Shown: positions 12,503 to 20,810 of the stretch, piece by piece | How positions within the stretch are numbered: position 1 is the stretch's first letter | Layout of the letters: the number at the start of each line of letters is the position of its first letter | Assembly (NCBI GenBank): GCA_964615375.1 | Contig: CAZTOW010000035.1 | Coordinates: 1 to 64,000, forward strand | Length of the DNA: 64,000 nucleotides | Source of the DNA: CAZKWG01 sp964615375 | GTDB lineage: Bacteria; Myxococcota_A; UBA796; CAZKWG01 | Direction: 5' to 3' | The notes under the pieces: model-generated | The model's input: the letters and a program-made list of their open reading frames with translations, nothing else | Database searches by the model: none | Told to the model about the DNA's origin: nothing | Translations under genes and position numbers: made by a program

Positions 12503-15219
12503 CGCAGCGCCTCCTCGACGACCCGCAGCAGCGTGCTCTGCTGCCGCGTGAAGAAGCCGTCCACGTCCGCGGCCGTGAGCCCTGCCGGCGGCGAGCGGCG
12601 CAGTGTGGTCCGCGTGGCCTCGAGCAGGGCCGCGCTGACGGAGGGGCGCGCTGGAGCGGCCCGGGGTGGGGGCCGAACGGGGCCGCGTGCCCGCACCCGG
12701 GCGCGATCCAGGGCGTCGGTCAGGCGCGTGGTCGGGTGCCCTGCACGCTGCCCCCGAGGCGGCTTGACCAGGGCGAGCAGGGCCTCCAGGCGGTCGAGCT
12801 GGGCGCTGGTCGCCTCCTCGACCATCCGGTCAGGGAGCGCCTCCAGATGTGCGGCCAGGTCGGTGTGCCGCTTGGAGGTGTGCGGGCGGCGCGCCAGCAC
12901 GTCCCAGGCGTCGAGCCACCCCGAGAGCGTGTTCCAGGCGAGGCGCGTTCCAGGCGTCTGGACATCGCCTTCCCGGGGCGGGCGCGGCGGCTTCCGGGTC
13001 TCCCGCTTGAGCGCCGCGAGCTCCTTCTTGAGTACCTCCACCCGGGCGCGCACGCCCTGGAGCTCGGCGGCCAGGCGCTCCGCGCGCGCGGCGTCCGAGT
13101 CGGGCGCCGCCGGCAGCTTCAGGGCCAGCCGCACCAGGCGCTCGATGGCCGGGAGCAGGTGTCCAGTCGCGTGCCCGAGGTCCTCGCGCGCCACGACGAA
13201 CTCCTCGTCGTGACCGCGGCTCAGGCGGCCATCGGCGTGGGTGAACTCGTGGATGGCGACCGCCTGCAGGAAGGCGGCGATGGCGATCGGCCGGTGGCGA
13301 TGGGCGTCGACTACGTCGGCGAAGCGATCGGGGTGGATGCTGATCACCAGCGGGCCGTTCTCCGTCTTGGCGGTCAGCCCGACCAGCGTATCGTCGAGGA
13401 CGAAGCCCGGCTTGAAGGCGCGGCGCACCCCGAGCTCGCGCGCCAGCAGGCGCAGCGTCCCGTCCCAGGCCACGAGGAAGGGAACCCAGCGCTGCACATT
13501 CTTCTTGAACTTGCGTGCCTTGCCCTTGTCGTAGTTCGCCTTCGAGATCCGCAGGCCCGCGAGCGCGCCAAACGGGTTGTCGGCGGCCTTCGGCGCAGGG
13601 GGCTGGGGCACAGCGGCCCGCACCAGGGGCCTGCCCTCGGGGGGCGCCATCCCGAGCTCGGCGGCGCGCTCCAGGGCGTACTCGACCGTGCCCAGCAGCT
13701 CGGGCTCCACCTTGCCCTGGTCGATGCGGTTGAGCGCCCACTCGACCGTGGGCGAGAACACGCCTCGCTCCTGGCGCGCGCTGCCGTCGTAGTCCGAGCT
13801 CCCCTGGCTCTCGGCGATGGCCCGATCCGCGGCGATGAGGAACTGGCGCATGTCGGCCAGGGAGACCCGGTCCACGACCAGCGCGCCCTGGCCCGGGGGG
13901 TGGACGAAGCCCTCCGAGGCTTGGGCAGGGCTGCCCGGCGGGGCGCTCGATTCGACAGGCTCGGGTGAGAGCGTGGCCTGCGCGGCGTAGAAGTCCGCCA
14001 CGCCGCCTCGCGCAGAGGCGAGCAGCGCGCGGAGCTCCGGGTCGTCGAGCAGGCTCCCCAGGTGCTGCGCGAGCTCGGGCGCCGCCGAGGTCCCCACCGG
14101 ATCGAAGATCTCGTCCTCCTCGGATCGGGCCGAGCTCTCGTTCTCCCGCTCGACGACGGTGATGAGCTCGCGGAAGGCGTTTCGTGCCGCGCCCTGGAGC
14201 TGGTCCCGCGCCGCGGTCAGCGGGTAGTCCCTGTGACCCGGGCGGACCGTGGTGGTCAGGTCGATGACCATGTCGGCCTTGAGCCCGCCCCGGTCGCTCG
14301 GGCGCTTGAACTGGTGCAGCCCGTTCAGGCGGACATACCAGGCGCCCTGCCGGTCGCCCGGCGGGCGGCGGTAGGCGCGCACCCGGGCAGACGTCCCCGG
14401 GCCCCAGTCGGCCTCGACCGTGACGCGCCCGCCCCCGCGCCGGCTGAACAACGGCGCGACGGGCTCCCCGTTCAGCAGGATCGTCACCTCGGGCAGGTCG
14501 TTGGCCCCGAGCAGCTCGCGGATCCGCTCCAGGAGCGGGATCCACGCCTGGCGTCCATGGTCCCAGAGCGTCTCGTGGTCCTCGGCGACATCGTGGACCG
14601 TGATCCGCGTCCCCTGGCGCGGTGGCGCGTCGAAGACCTCCACATCGGCGTCCATCCCGCGCGCGACGGCGAGGTTGTCCCGGGTGTGCATCTCCCAGCG
14701 AAAGGTCTTCGAGACGCCCAGGATCACCGCCTTGGCCACCCCGAAGCCGCCGGCCGCCTCGTCTGAGCTCGCCGCGTCGGACTTCCCGGAGTCCCCGAGG
14801 CTCAGGAACTTGTTGAGGATCGTGTCGGCGTCCATCCCCACGCCGTTGTCCGCCCAGGTGAGCGAGCGGGTAGCGGGATCCCAGGTGACCGCGAAGGACC
14901 CCTCGCCCGCTCGGATCTGGCGCCGCCGGATCGCCGCCTTGATCGCGTCGAGCGCGTTCTGCAACGCCTCGCGCGTGGCGATGACGGGCAGGTCGCCGGA
15001 CTCGTAGGTGGACGTGGTGAAGTAGCGCCAGATGGCGCCCACGTTCGCGCGCGGGCGGCCGGTAGCCTTGGCGGTGGCCTGGGCCTCGACGAGCTCGACG
15101 CGCCCCCCGAGCGCGCGACGCAGCGCCCAGCGATCCACGCGGATCGGCGCGCGCTCTCGCGGCACGGCGCCGCGGACATGCAGCGCGTCCCGCTGCTTGC
15201 ACAGCGCGCAGGCGCTCAC
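12499..15219 (-). CDS. GHKL ATPase fused to HEFTH peptidase-like domain
   Basis: A 906-residue protein from GTG 15219 (GTGA overlap). A CxxC pair (C4, C7) opens it. The Bergerat ATP-binding fold follows: REALQNALDAI (83-93, Glu84/Asn88), ADNGVGMDAD (123-132), GDSGKSD and GGFGVAKAV (157-165), as in Hsp90, MutL and MORC-like ATPases. The middle is Pro-rich and variable. HEFTHADG at 657-664 with D671/E672/E673 downstream is a zinc-metallopeptidase motif of the type found in polyvalent phage proteins. A coiled coil (LAAELQGVRARVEVLKKEL) is next, and the last 47 residues are the shared module (SPPAGLTAADVDGFF). An ATP-driven clamp plus peptidase suggests remodelling or cleavage of host or element proteins. 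Fusion of the two activities is unusual; function inferred only. Confidence 0.75.
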   Translation of the reverse strand: MSACALCKQRDALHVRGAVPRERAPIRVDRWALRRALGGRVELVEAQATAKATGRPRANVGAIWRYFTTSTYESGDLPVIATREALQNALDAIKAAIRRRQIRAGEGSFAVTWDPATRSLTWADNGVGMDADTILNKFLSLGDSGKSDAASSDEAAGGFGVAKAVILGVSKTFRWEMHTRDNLAVARGMDADVEVFDAPPRQGTRITVHDVAEDHETLWDHGRQAWIPLLERIRELLGANDLPEVTILLNGEPVAPLFSRRGGGRVTVEADWGPGTSARVRAYRRPPGDRQGAWYVRLNGLHQFKRPSDRGGLKADMVIDLTTTVRPGHRDYPLTAARDQLQGAARNAFRELITVVERENESSARSEEDEIFDPVGTSAAPELAQHLGSLLDDPELRALLASARGGVADFYAAQATLSPEPVESSAPPGSPAQASEGFVHPPGQGALVVDRVSLADMRQFLIAADRAIAESQGSSDYDGSARQERGVFSPTVEWALNRIDQGKVEPELLGTVEYALERAAELGMAPPEGRPLVRAAVPQPPAPKAADNPFGALAGLRISKANYDKGKARKFKKNVQRWVPFLVAWDGTLRLLARELGVRRAFKPGFVLDDTLVGLTAKTENGPLVISIHPDRFADVVDAHRHRPIAIAAFLQAVAIHEFTHADGRLSRGHDEEFVVAREDLGHATGHLLPAIERLVRLALKLPAAPDSDAARAERLAAELQGVRARVEVLKKELAALKRETRKPPRPPREGDVQTPGTRLAWNTLSGWLDAWDVLARRPHTSKRHTDLAAHLEALPDRMVEEATSAQLDRLEALLALVKPPRGQRAGHPTTRLTDALDRARVRARGPVRPPPRAAPARPSVSAALLEATRTTLRRSPPAGLTAADVDGFFTRQQSTLLRVVEEALR

Positions 15220-16094
15220 GGGGTCAGGCTCCAGAGGAACTCTGTTCCATCCGGTTGGTACTTTCGCTGCGAGTGCGCCTTGCCGGCCAGCATCTGCTCC
15301 ACCCAGAGCGGCCCCATCCGCTGATCGACGTCCTCATAGAAGTCGGACCGAAGCACGTCCTCGACCAACCGAATGCGCTCGTCATAGGTGGCGTCCCGCT
15401 TTCGGTCGGGGTGGTAGGTGATGATGTTGACCTTCTTCGCCCGCAGGATCGCGAGCACCATGGCCGTGCGCACCTCGCGGGTGCGCGCCTGGGCGGCGCT
15501 CTCGTCCTGCTTCGTCGCGCGCCAGGCGTTCGACTGGCGCGCGGGCTTGAGGCTGACATCGTCGGTCGCGATGGCGCGGATACCCGCCATGATCGGCGCG
15601 AGGGCCCCTGCCGGGCTGCTGGAGGACGCCGGCCAGACCTCCAGGATGCGGTCCACCTCGTTCCAGTCGCTGAGCGCGGCGGCGTAGCGGGCCCGGGGGA
15701 TGGCCCCGGCCTCGGGCGCGTTGATGAACCGCTCCAGCCAGGGCAGGTTCACGTCGCGGATCCGCAGCGAGATCAGGTCTTCCAGGAGGCTCAGGGCACC
15801 GGCGGCGAGCGCCTTGACCTCGGCCACGGTCTTCGCCTCGCCCGCGAGCACCCGGGCGGCCACCAGGGCGCGGTCGTGGATCTCGGCCACCCTTCCCTTC
15901 GGGATGCCCGAGGAGGAATACCGCGCCCGCGCCGCCAGGGTGGAGAGCGCGTCCTTGCCGGCCTGGCGGTCGTTCTTGAGCGCGAGCGCGTTCGTCAAGA
16001 CCGCGCGCTGAGCGGGCTGGTCCAAGGTCTGGGCAGCCACGCTGAGGACCCACCGGGCAAGCGCTACGATGGGCGACTGTGATGATGACTTCAT
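15216..16094 (-). CDS. Hypothetical helical protein
   Basis: A 292-residue protein starting at ATG 16094 within an ATGA overlap with the helicase fragment; a longer reading of the frame exists but lies inside the helicase gene. It is largely alpha-helical (ALARWVLSVAAQTLDQPAQR, VAEVKALAAGALSLLEDLIS), with a C-terminal segment ITYHPDRKRDATYDERI and a final YQPDGTEFLW. No catalytic motif, Cys cluster or membrane segment is evident. Its GTGA junction with the GHKL gene implies co-translation, so it is probably a partner of that ATPase or of the helicase. I do not recognise a family. Confidence 0.6.
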   Translation of the reverse strand: MKSSSQSPIVALARWVLSVAAQTLDQPAQRAVLTNALALKNDRQAGKDALSTLAARARYSSSGIPKGRVAEIHDRALVAARVLAGEAKTVAEVKALAAGALSLLEDLISLRIRDVNLPWLERFINAPEAGAIPRARYAAALSDWNEVDRILEVWPASSSSPAGALAPIMAGIRAIATDDVSLKPARQSNAWRATKQDESAAQARTREVRTAMVLAILRAKKVNIITYHPDRKRDATYDERIRLVEDVLRSDFYEDVDQRMGPLWVEQMLAGKAHSQRKYQPDGTEFLWSLTP

Positions 16095-18214
16095 GCCTCC
16101 TCCACGGGCCCGCCCGTGAGCAGGTTTTGCGGAACGTTTCTGCCCCACCAGGCCGAGGCGCATGTGGCCAGGTCTCGGAAGGGGAGCCCCGACTTCGGCG
16201 CGAGCTCCAGGAAGGCGCGAAACCCATCCCCAGACATGGGCAGCACGACATCCGTGTCCGGGGAGATGCGCTGCGGGGTGCGGATGCTCAGGCCCGAGGC
16301 GCCGACCACCGGGAGTCGGATCCGGTCCTGGATGTAGCTGTCCATTCGGCGGAAGGCTTGGAGCACCGCCCGTCCGTGCTCCGACCACATGGCGTTGCTC
16401 CAGGCGTCAGGCGCGTTCTTCCAGCGCAGGTTGAGCCAGGGGGCCTCAGAGTAGCGGAACGAGGCGTCGTTCAGCTTCGCCTTGAGCACCGCGTTCATCT
16501 GGGCCGCGTCCTCCCCTGCCGGCCAGGCGACGTTGTGATGCTCGGGGCGGATGAGCGCGAGCCGGGGATCCTGGGCGTTGACCACCTGCCAGCCGATCTC
16601 TCCGAGCGCGCGCAGCGCGATGGAGAGCCCGTCGATCTTCCCGAACTCGAAATACTCGGTCTTCTCGGGGTTCCAGGTTGCCGGGATGGCCACGCGCAGG
16701 CCCTCGAAGACAGGCCCCGCGGTCCAGCTCGGCACCAGCAAGGCGCGCTCACGCACCACGAGCGCAGTCTCCGCCCACGGCCAGACGTCGCTCGGCACCT
16801 GCGCGAGCTGCTTGAGGCGCTCCTCGCCCTCCTGGCGCAGGCGGGCAGCGTCGGCTGGATCCCGCGCCTTCTCCGCGCGCCGGAACCGGCTGTTGATGCC
16901 GGTCAGGAGGCGCGCGGCCTCCGTCGCGATCTTCTCCCGCGCCTCTGCCTCCCGCTTCGCCTTGATCGCCTCCAGGCGCTCCCGCGTCTTCTCGGGCTCA
17001 CGGCTGATCAGCAGCAGGATCTCCTCGGGCCCGAGGTTCATCTGCGCGCCCGGGTTGTTCGTGTCCCGGTCCTGCGACTGGATGAGCTGGGTCATCCACC
17101 CGCGCTTGCCCTGGATGAGGTTGAAGCGGAGACCGTCCTGAGAGCGCCGGGCGAAGTAGTAGTAGATGCCGATGGCGCCGAGCGTGTTGCCCTGGCGCAC
17201 CCCGCGACCGTTGCGCTGCTGGAGCGTCGCCGGCTCCCAGGGCAGGTCCAGGTGGTGGATCGCGCAGGTCCGCGTCTGGAGGTCGATGCCCTCATACGCA
17301 ATCGCGTTCGCGATCACGATGTCGTACTTGGGATCCGCCTCCAAGGAGCCGTTGAACTCCTGCGCGATGCGCTGCCGGTCGGCGCTCGCGGACGCGACCT
17401 CGGCGTTCAGGATGGCGATCCGCTCCCGCGAGATCCCGCGGCGGACCAGCACCTCGCGCACCCAGTAGTGCGCCGCCACGTTGTCCACGAAGACGATGTG
17501 GCCGCAGGTCTTGTTCTCCATCACCCGGTCGGCGAGGGCGTCGAACTTTGGGCTGGAGGGGTCGCGGACGTCGCCGGCCGTCTTCCAGGTGTAGCCCTCG
17601 TCGAGCGCGGGGTGGATCGCCACCAGCGCCAGGCGCGCCAGATAGCCGAGGACGGACTCCCCGCCCGCCGCAGCCATCGGATTGCTGAGGAGCGAGGTGA
17701 GCATCAACACGTAGTGCTCGTACTTCTTCTCCTGGGCGGGGTTCATGTCGACCTCGACCATCTCCACCTTGGGCTCGGGGAGCTTGAGGCCCACGTCCTC
17801 CGCCGTCTTGAACTCGCCGTAGCGGAAGATCACGCTCCGCAGCTCGTGGAGGTTCGTGAACCCGACCACGGCGCTCCTCTGCTCGATGTCCAGCTTCGAG
17901 TTCACCAGATCGACCATCTCCAGCCGGAGATAGCGGTCGATGAACTGCTCGGGGTCCAGGATCCCAAGCCGGGTCCAGGCTGCCGGGTCGATGTACTGGA
18001 TGAGGTTGTAAAACTCCAGCGGGCTGTTCTTCGCAGGCGTCGCCGAGAGCAGCACGATCCCGCGCCCGCCCGTGTGCCGTCGCACCGCGGCGCACCGGAA
18101 GTCGAGCTGCCAAGACCGCTTGGACCCATCGCCAGCGTTCCCCATGAAACGCGGCACGCCGCCCTCTCGCGGCTCGGGCAGGTACAGGTTCTTGGAGCTT
18201 GCGTGTTCCAGCAA
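16091..18214 (-). pseudogene. SNF2-type helicase, 5'-truncated
   Basis: A 707-codon frame opening with a TTG at 18214. It starts just at helicase motif II (EHASSKNLYLPEP) and then has motif III (LLSATPAKNSP, about 55-64), a complete C-terminal RecA lobe with HIVFVDNVAAHY, NAIAYEGIDLQ and motif VI QQRNGRGVRQGN, followed by a charged coiled coil and a polyvalent-type C-terminal domain. Walker A and the rest of lobe 1, often preceded by an N6-methylase in such proteins, are absent, and upstream sequence encodes a different gene on the other strand. As it stands it cannot hydrolyse ATP. It therefore looks like the surviving 3' part of a larger helicase cut by a rearrangement near 18214. A functional C-lobe-only protein is the less likely alternative. 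Confidence 0.7.
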
Positions 18215-18309
18215 AGTTTCCCCTGTCGCAGATCGGGCGAAAGGACGCGAGTGAGGCCGACGCTGCCCAGGAGACGGCTGAGTCGCGTGCCGAGGAGGCT
18301 GGTCCGGTC

Positions 18310-19767
18310 GTGACCGCAGCCGAGATTGCCCCGCTGAGGGAGGCCCTGCGGGGGCTGCTCGCCGAGGGCCTGCCGGCAGACGGCGTCGAGGACGCGCTCC
18401 GACGCCTGCTCGCGCGGATGCGGGCCGGGGTCGAGCAGCTCAGGACCAACAAGCAGCTCGCGCCGTGGATGCACGGGGTGGTGTGTCGGGTGATCGAGGA
18501 GTCCGACGAGCCTGGGCCCCGGCCGGCGAACCTGACGGCAGGCGATCCGGGCGGCCAGGATCGGATCGCTGGCGCGCTGGTGCCACTCCTGGACCCGATC
18601 GAGCCCGAGCACGCCGAGGTCCTGCGGCTCACAGACCACGGCACCCTGACCCAGAGAGCGGCGGCGGCGCGCCTCGGGGTCCCGCTGGTCGCGCTCAAGT
18701 CGCGAATCCATGTCGCCCGCCGCAAGCTGAGGCTGATCGTGCTCGCCGGGCTCAAGCTCCTGGCGCCGGACACAACCGACGACACCGACTCCACCCCCGT
18801 AGACACCCGGGCGCCGCGCCGCAGGATCCCGGCCAGCAGCTTGCTCCCCGCCTTCATTGCGGGCCTGGAACAGCTCGTCCGACCCTGGGTGTCTTCCGAT
18901 CAGGCACCCGCCACGGCCACCTCGGTCCTGACCGGCCTGTGCGCAGCTCAGACCGACCTGCCTAACAACGGCCGCATGCCGAGCTGGATCTACGCCATCA
19001 CGCGCGCCGTCGTCGTCGCCAGCAGCACCGGCACCCCGATCTCCACGCGCCCCAGCCTGCCGACCGCCGAAGCCCGTTCCATCCTCGCCCCTGCCATGCG
19101 GGCGCTCCTGGCCGGCGTGGACGCCGATCAGCTCACCGCTCTCACCCTGGTCGACCTCGAAGCCCGCTCCCAGCGCGACGCCGCCCGCCACCTCGGCATC
19201 CTGCCCGAGACCCTCAAGCAGCGCCTCTGGCGCGCCCGCCGCCTCGGCTGGCAGTCACTCGCCCGCGCCCTGACCGCGAGCCGCCAACCCGCTCCGGCTT
19301 CGACGCACTTTACCGCGCTGCTCGACGCCCTCCAGACCCTGATCCAGCACCTCGCACCAACGATATCCCCGAACCCGGCGCTCCAGCGCCTGCTACGCCA
19401 GCTCCACGCCGACGCTCCATCGCAGCGCCCTTCGTCCTCGGTCGTGGACTTCCTCTACGCGGCCACCCTCTCCAGCCTCCAGCCCACCCCCCGACGCGCG
19501 CTCCCGGTTCCACCCGCCGAGCCCGGACCCACCGAACGCGCAGCCCTGGCCACCTGCCTCGCCCCCTTCCTGGCGACGCTCACCCCCGAACAGTCGGAGG
19601 CCCTCACCCTCATCGAACTCGACGGCCTCAGCCTCAACGCGGCCGCCTCCCAGGTCGGCACCGACCGCCCCACCTTCCAAGGGCGCCTCCAGCGCGCCCG
19701 CATCCGCCTGCGGCAGCTCCTGAGCGGCTGCCTGTCCGTCCCACCCGCCTCACGCGAGGCGGCCTGA
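18310..19767 (+). CDS. Triple ECF-sigma-like protein
   Basis: A 485-residue protein if started at GTG 18310, twelve bases behind GAGGAGG; a TTG at 18199 would add 37 residues and overlap the truncated helicase. It contains three tandem sigma-like units. Each has a region-2-like half with an aromatic helix (APWMHGVVCRVIE; PSWIYAITRAVVV; VDFLYAATLSSLQ) and a region-4-like helix-turn-helix (TQRAAAARLGVPLVALKSRI; SQRDAARHLGILPETLKQRL; SLNAAASQVGTDRPTFQGRL), preceded by a PEHAEVL, ADQLTAL or PEQSEAL segment. The final LRQLLSGCL mimics the end of sigma-Z-like factors. Normal ECF sigmas have one unit of about 170-190 residues, so this is a triplication that has diverged. It may bind several promoters, or act as a DNA-binding regulator that no longer recruits RNA polymerase. 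Confidence 0.75.
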   Translation: MTAAEIAPLREALRGLLAEGLPADGVEDALRRLLARMRAGVEQLRTNKQLAPWMHGVVCRVIEESDEPGPRPANLTAGDPGGQDRIAGALVPLLDPIEPEHAEVLRLTDHGTLTQRAAAARLGVPLVALKSRIHVARRKLRLIVLAGLKLLAPDTTDDTDSTPVDTRAPRRRIPASSLLPAFIAGLEQLVRPWVSSDQAPATATSVLTGLCAAQTDLPNNGRMPSWIYAITRAVVVASSTGTPISTRPSLPTAEARSILAPAMRALLAGVDADQLTALTLVDLEARSQRDAARHLGILPETLKQRLWRARRLGWQSLARALTASRQPAPASTHFTALLDALQTLIQHLAPTISPNPALQRLLRQLHADAPSQRPSSSVVDFLYAATLSSLQPTPRRALPVPPAEPGPTERAALATCLAPFLATLTPEQSEALTLIELDGLSLNAAASQVGTDRPTFQGRLQRARIRLRQLLSGCLSVPPASREAA

Positions 19768-19782
19768 GCGCCTCTGCGCCGA

Positions 19783-20115
19783 TCACGGCTCCTCGTGCCC
19801 ACACGCCGGATCCTCATCGGCGTGGCTGAGGGTCTCCTCGACCATGTGGCCGACATGGGCGTCGTGCAGTCGGTAGACCACACGCCGACCGTCGCGCTCG
19901 CCAACCACCAGCCGGGCCTCGCGCAGGTGGCTCAGGTGGTGCGAGAGCACGCTCTGCTCGACGCCCAGCTCGTCGGTGAGCGTGCCCACGCTGGCGGGCC
20001 CGAGCCTGTGCAGCCGCGCCAGCACGCTGAGCCGGACCGGGTGGGCCATGGTGGACAGCAGCTCGACGGCGCGCTCCAGGGTGAGCGGGTGCAGCGTCCC
20101 GGGCTCGGCCTTCAC
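19783..20115 (-). CDS. ArsR/SmtB-family zinc-type repressor
   Basis: A 110-residue winged-helix repressor from GTG 20115 (GTGA overlap with the upstream gene). The DNA-binding helices span about 40-68 (GTLTDELGVEQSVLSHHLSH) and the wing is ERDGRRVVYRL. The last helix has D85-x-H87-x10-H98-x2-E101, exactly the alpha5 zinc-site spacing of SmtB/CzrA-type sensors. A Cys-Gly-His near the end could add ligands. It is therefore likely a dimer that leaves its operator when Zn(II) binds. The candidate operator is the AT-rich inverted repeat upstream of the operon (20744-20763). There is no CVC motif in the alpha3 helix, so it is not an As or Cd-type sensor. Confidence 0.85.
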   Translation of the reverse strand: MKAEPGTLHPLTLERAVELLSTMAHPVRLSVLARLHRLGPASVGTLTDELGVEQSVLSHHLSHLREARLVVGERDGRRVVYRLHDAHVGHMVEETLSHADEDPACGHEEP

Positions 20116-20717
20116 GCGCCCTCCGATTCGAGCCGCCCCAGACCGGGCAGAAAACGCCCGGTGCGCGCACCCCACGCGAGAAAAGACGCGCCGTGGAGCC
20201 GCGCGAGGTGCGCCTCCTCCAGCCGGGCCTGGAGCGCCAGCAACGAGCCCAGCCAGAGCGCGCCCATCACGGTCCAGGGCGCGGGTGTGAGCAGCACCAG
20301 CGCGGCGAGCAGCGCGTAGAGGCCGGTGTAGATCGGGTGCCGGATCCAGGCGAACAGGCCGGTCGTGACCAGCCCCGTGCGCTCCTCGGGCACGCCGATC
20401 CGCCACGAGGCGCCCATGCCGAGCTGCGCTGTGATCACCAGCCCGAGCCCGGCAATGCCGAGGGCGACGCCGGCGCCACCGAGCCAGACCGGCGTGCTCC
20501 AGATGTCCAGAAGCTCCGGGGCAACCGTCCCCGCAGCGACTGACCAGGCGAGGAAGAGCCCCACCGCGATCAGGAGCGCCCGCACCATGACCCGATGCAC
20601 GGGATCGCGGGGCCGGGCGAGGCCCCAGGTCCCGTGCCTCCGGCGCAGGCGGACGAGCGGGAGGATCAAGGCCAGGAGGCCGAAGTTGAGGACGAAGACC
20701 AGGGGAAGCCAGCGCAC
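20112..20717 (-). CDS. Isoprenylcysteine methyltransferase-like membrane protein
   Basis: A 201-residue integral membrane protein from GTG 20717 with GAGG six bases upstream. Four to five hydrophobic segments precede the signature LVTTGLFAWIRHPIYTGLYA, the RHP-Y motif of the ICMT/phospholipid-methyltransferase superfamily that binds S-adenosylmethionine. The usual C-terminal basic/Glu motif is present in part (LEEAHLARLHGASFLAW). Bacterial members often sit next to metal transporters; their substrates are mostly unknown. It is the first gene of a two-gene operon with the zinc-type ArsR, so its expression is probably metal-controlled. Confidence 0.8.
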   Translation of the reverse strand: MRWLPLVFVLNFGLLALILPLVRLRRRHGTWGLARPRDPVHRVMVRALLIAVGLFLAWSVAAGTVAPELLDIWSTPVWLGGAGVALGIAGLGLVITAQLGMGASWRIGVPEERTGLVTTGLFAWIRHPIYTGLYALLAALVLLTPAPWTVMGALWLGSLLALQARLEEAHLARLHGASFLAWGARTGRFLPGLGRLESEGA

Positions 20718-20743
20718 GGGTCACCTCGCATGTGAACTACAAC

Positions 20744-20763
20744 ATATGTCATAGTTAACATAT
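20744..20763. promoter_or_regulatory. Candidate ArsR operator
   Basis: An AT-rich island in otherwise GC-rich DNA holds an inverted repeat, ATATGT then 8 bases then ACATAT, between the divergent starts at 20717 and the 3' end at 20811. SmtB-type operators have this kind of ATAT-rich dyad. Its position 27 to 46 bases upstream of the methyltransferase start suits repression of the operon. The AT-rich stretch may also contain the -10 element. Confidence 0.55.
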
Positions 20764-20810
20764 ATCAAACCCCGAGCGGCGGACCAGACTCCGCAGGGCG
20801 TGGTCTCCAG

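Noticed and set aside
12736..14766. Plus-strand frames opposite the GHKL gene
   Set aside because: No domain, no ribosome-binding site; shadows of the minus-strand gene.
18199..18309. TTG 18199 as start of the triple-sigma gene
   Set aside because: Would overlap the helicase frame and adds a charged stretch with no sigma similarity; GTG 18310 has a GAGGAGG upstream, though the earlier start cannot be excluded.
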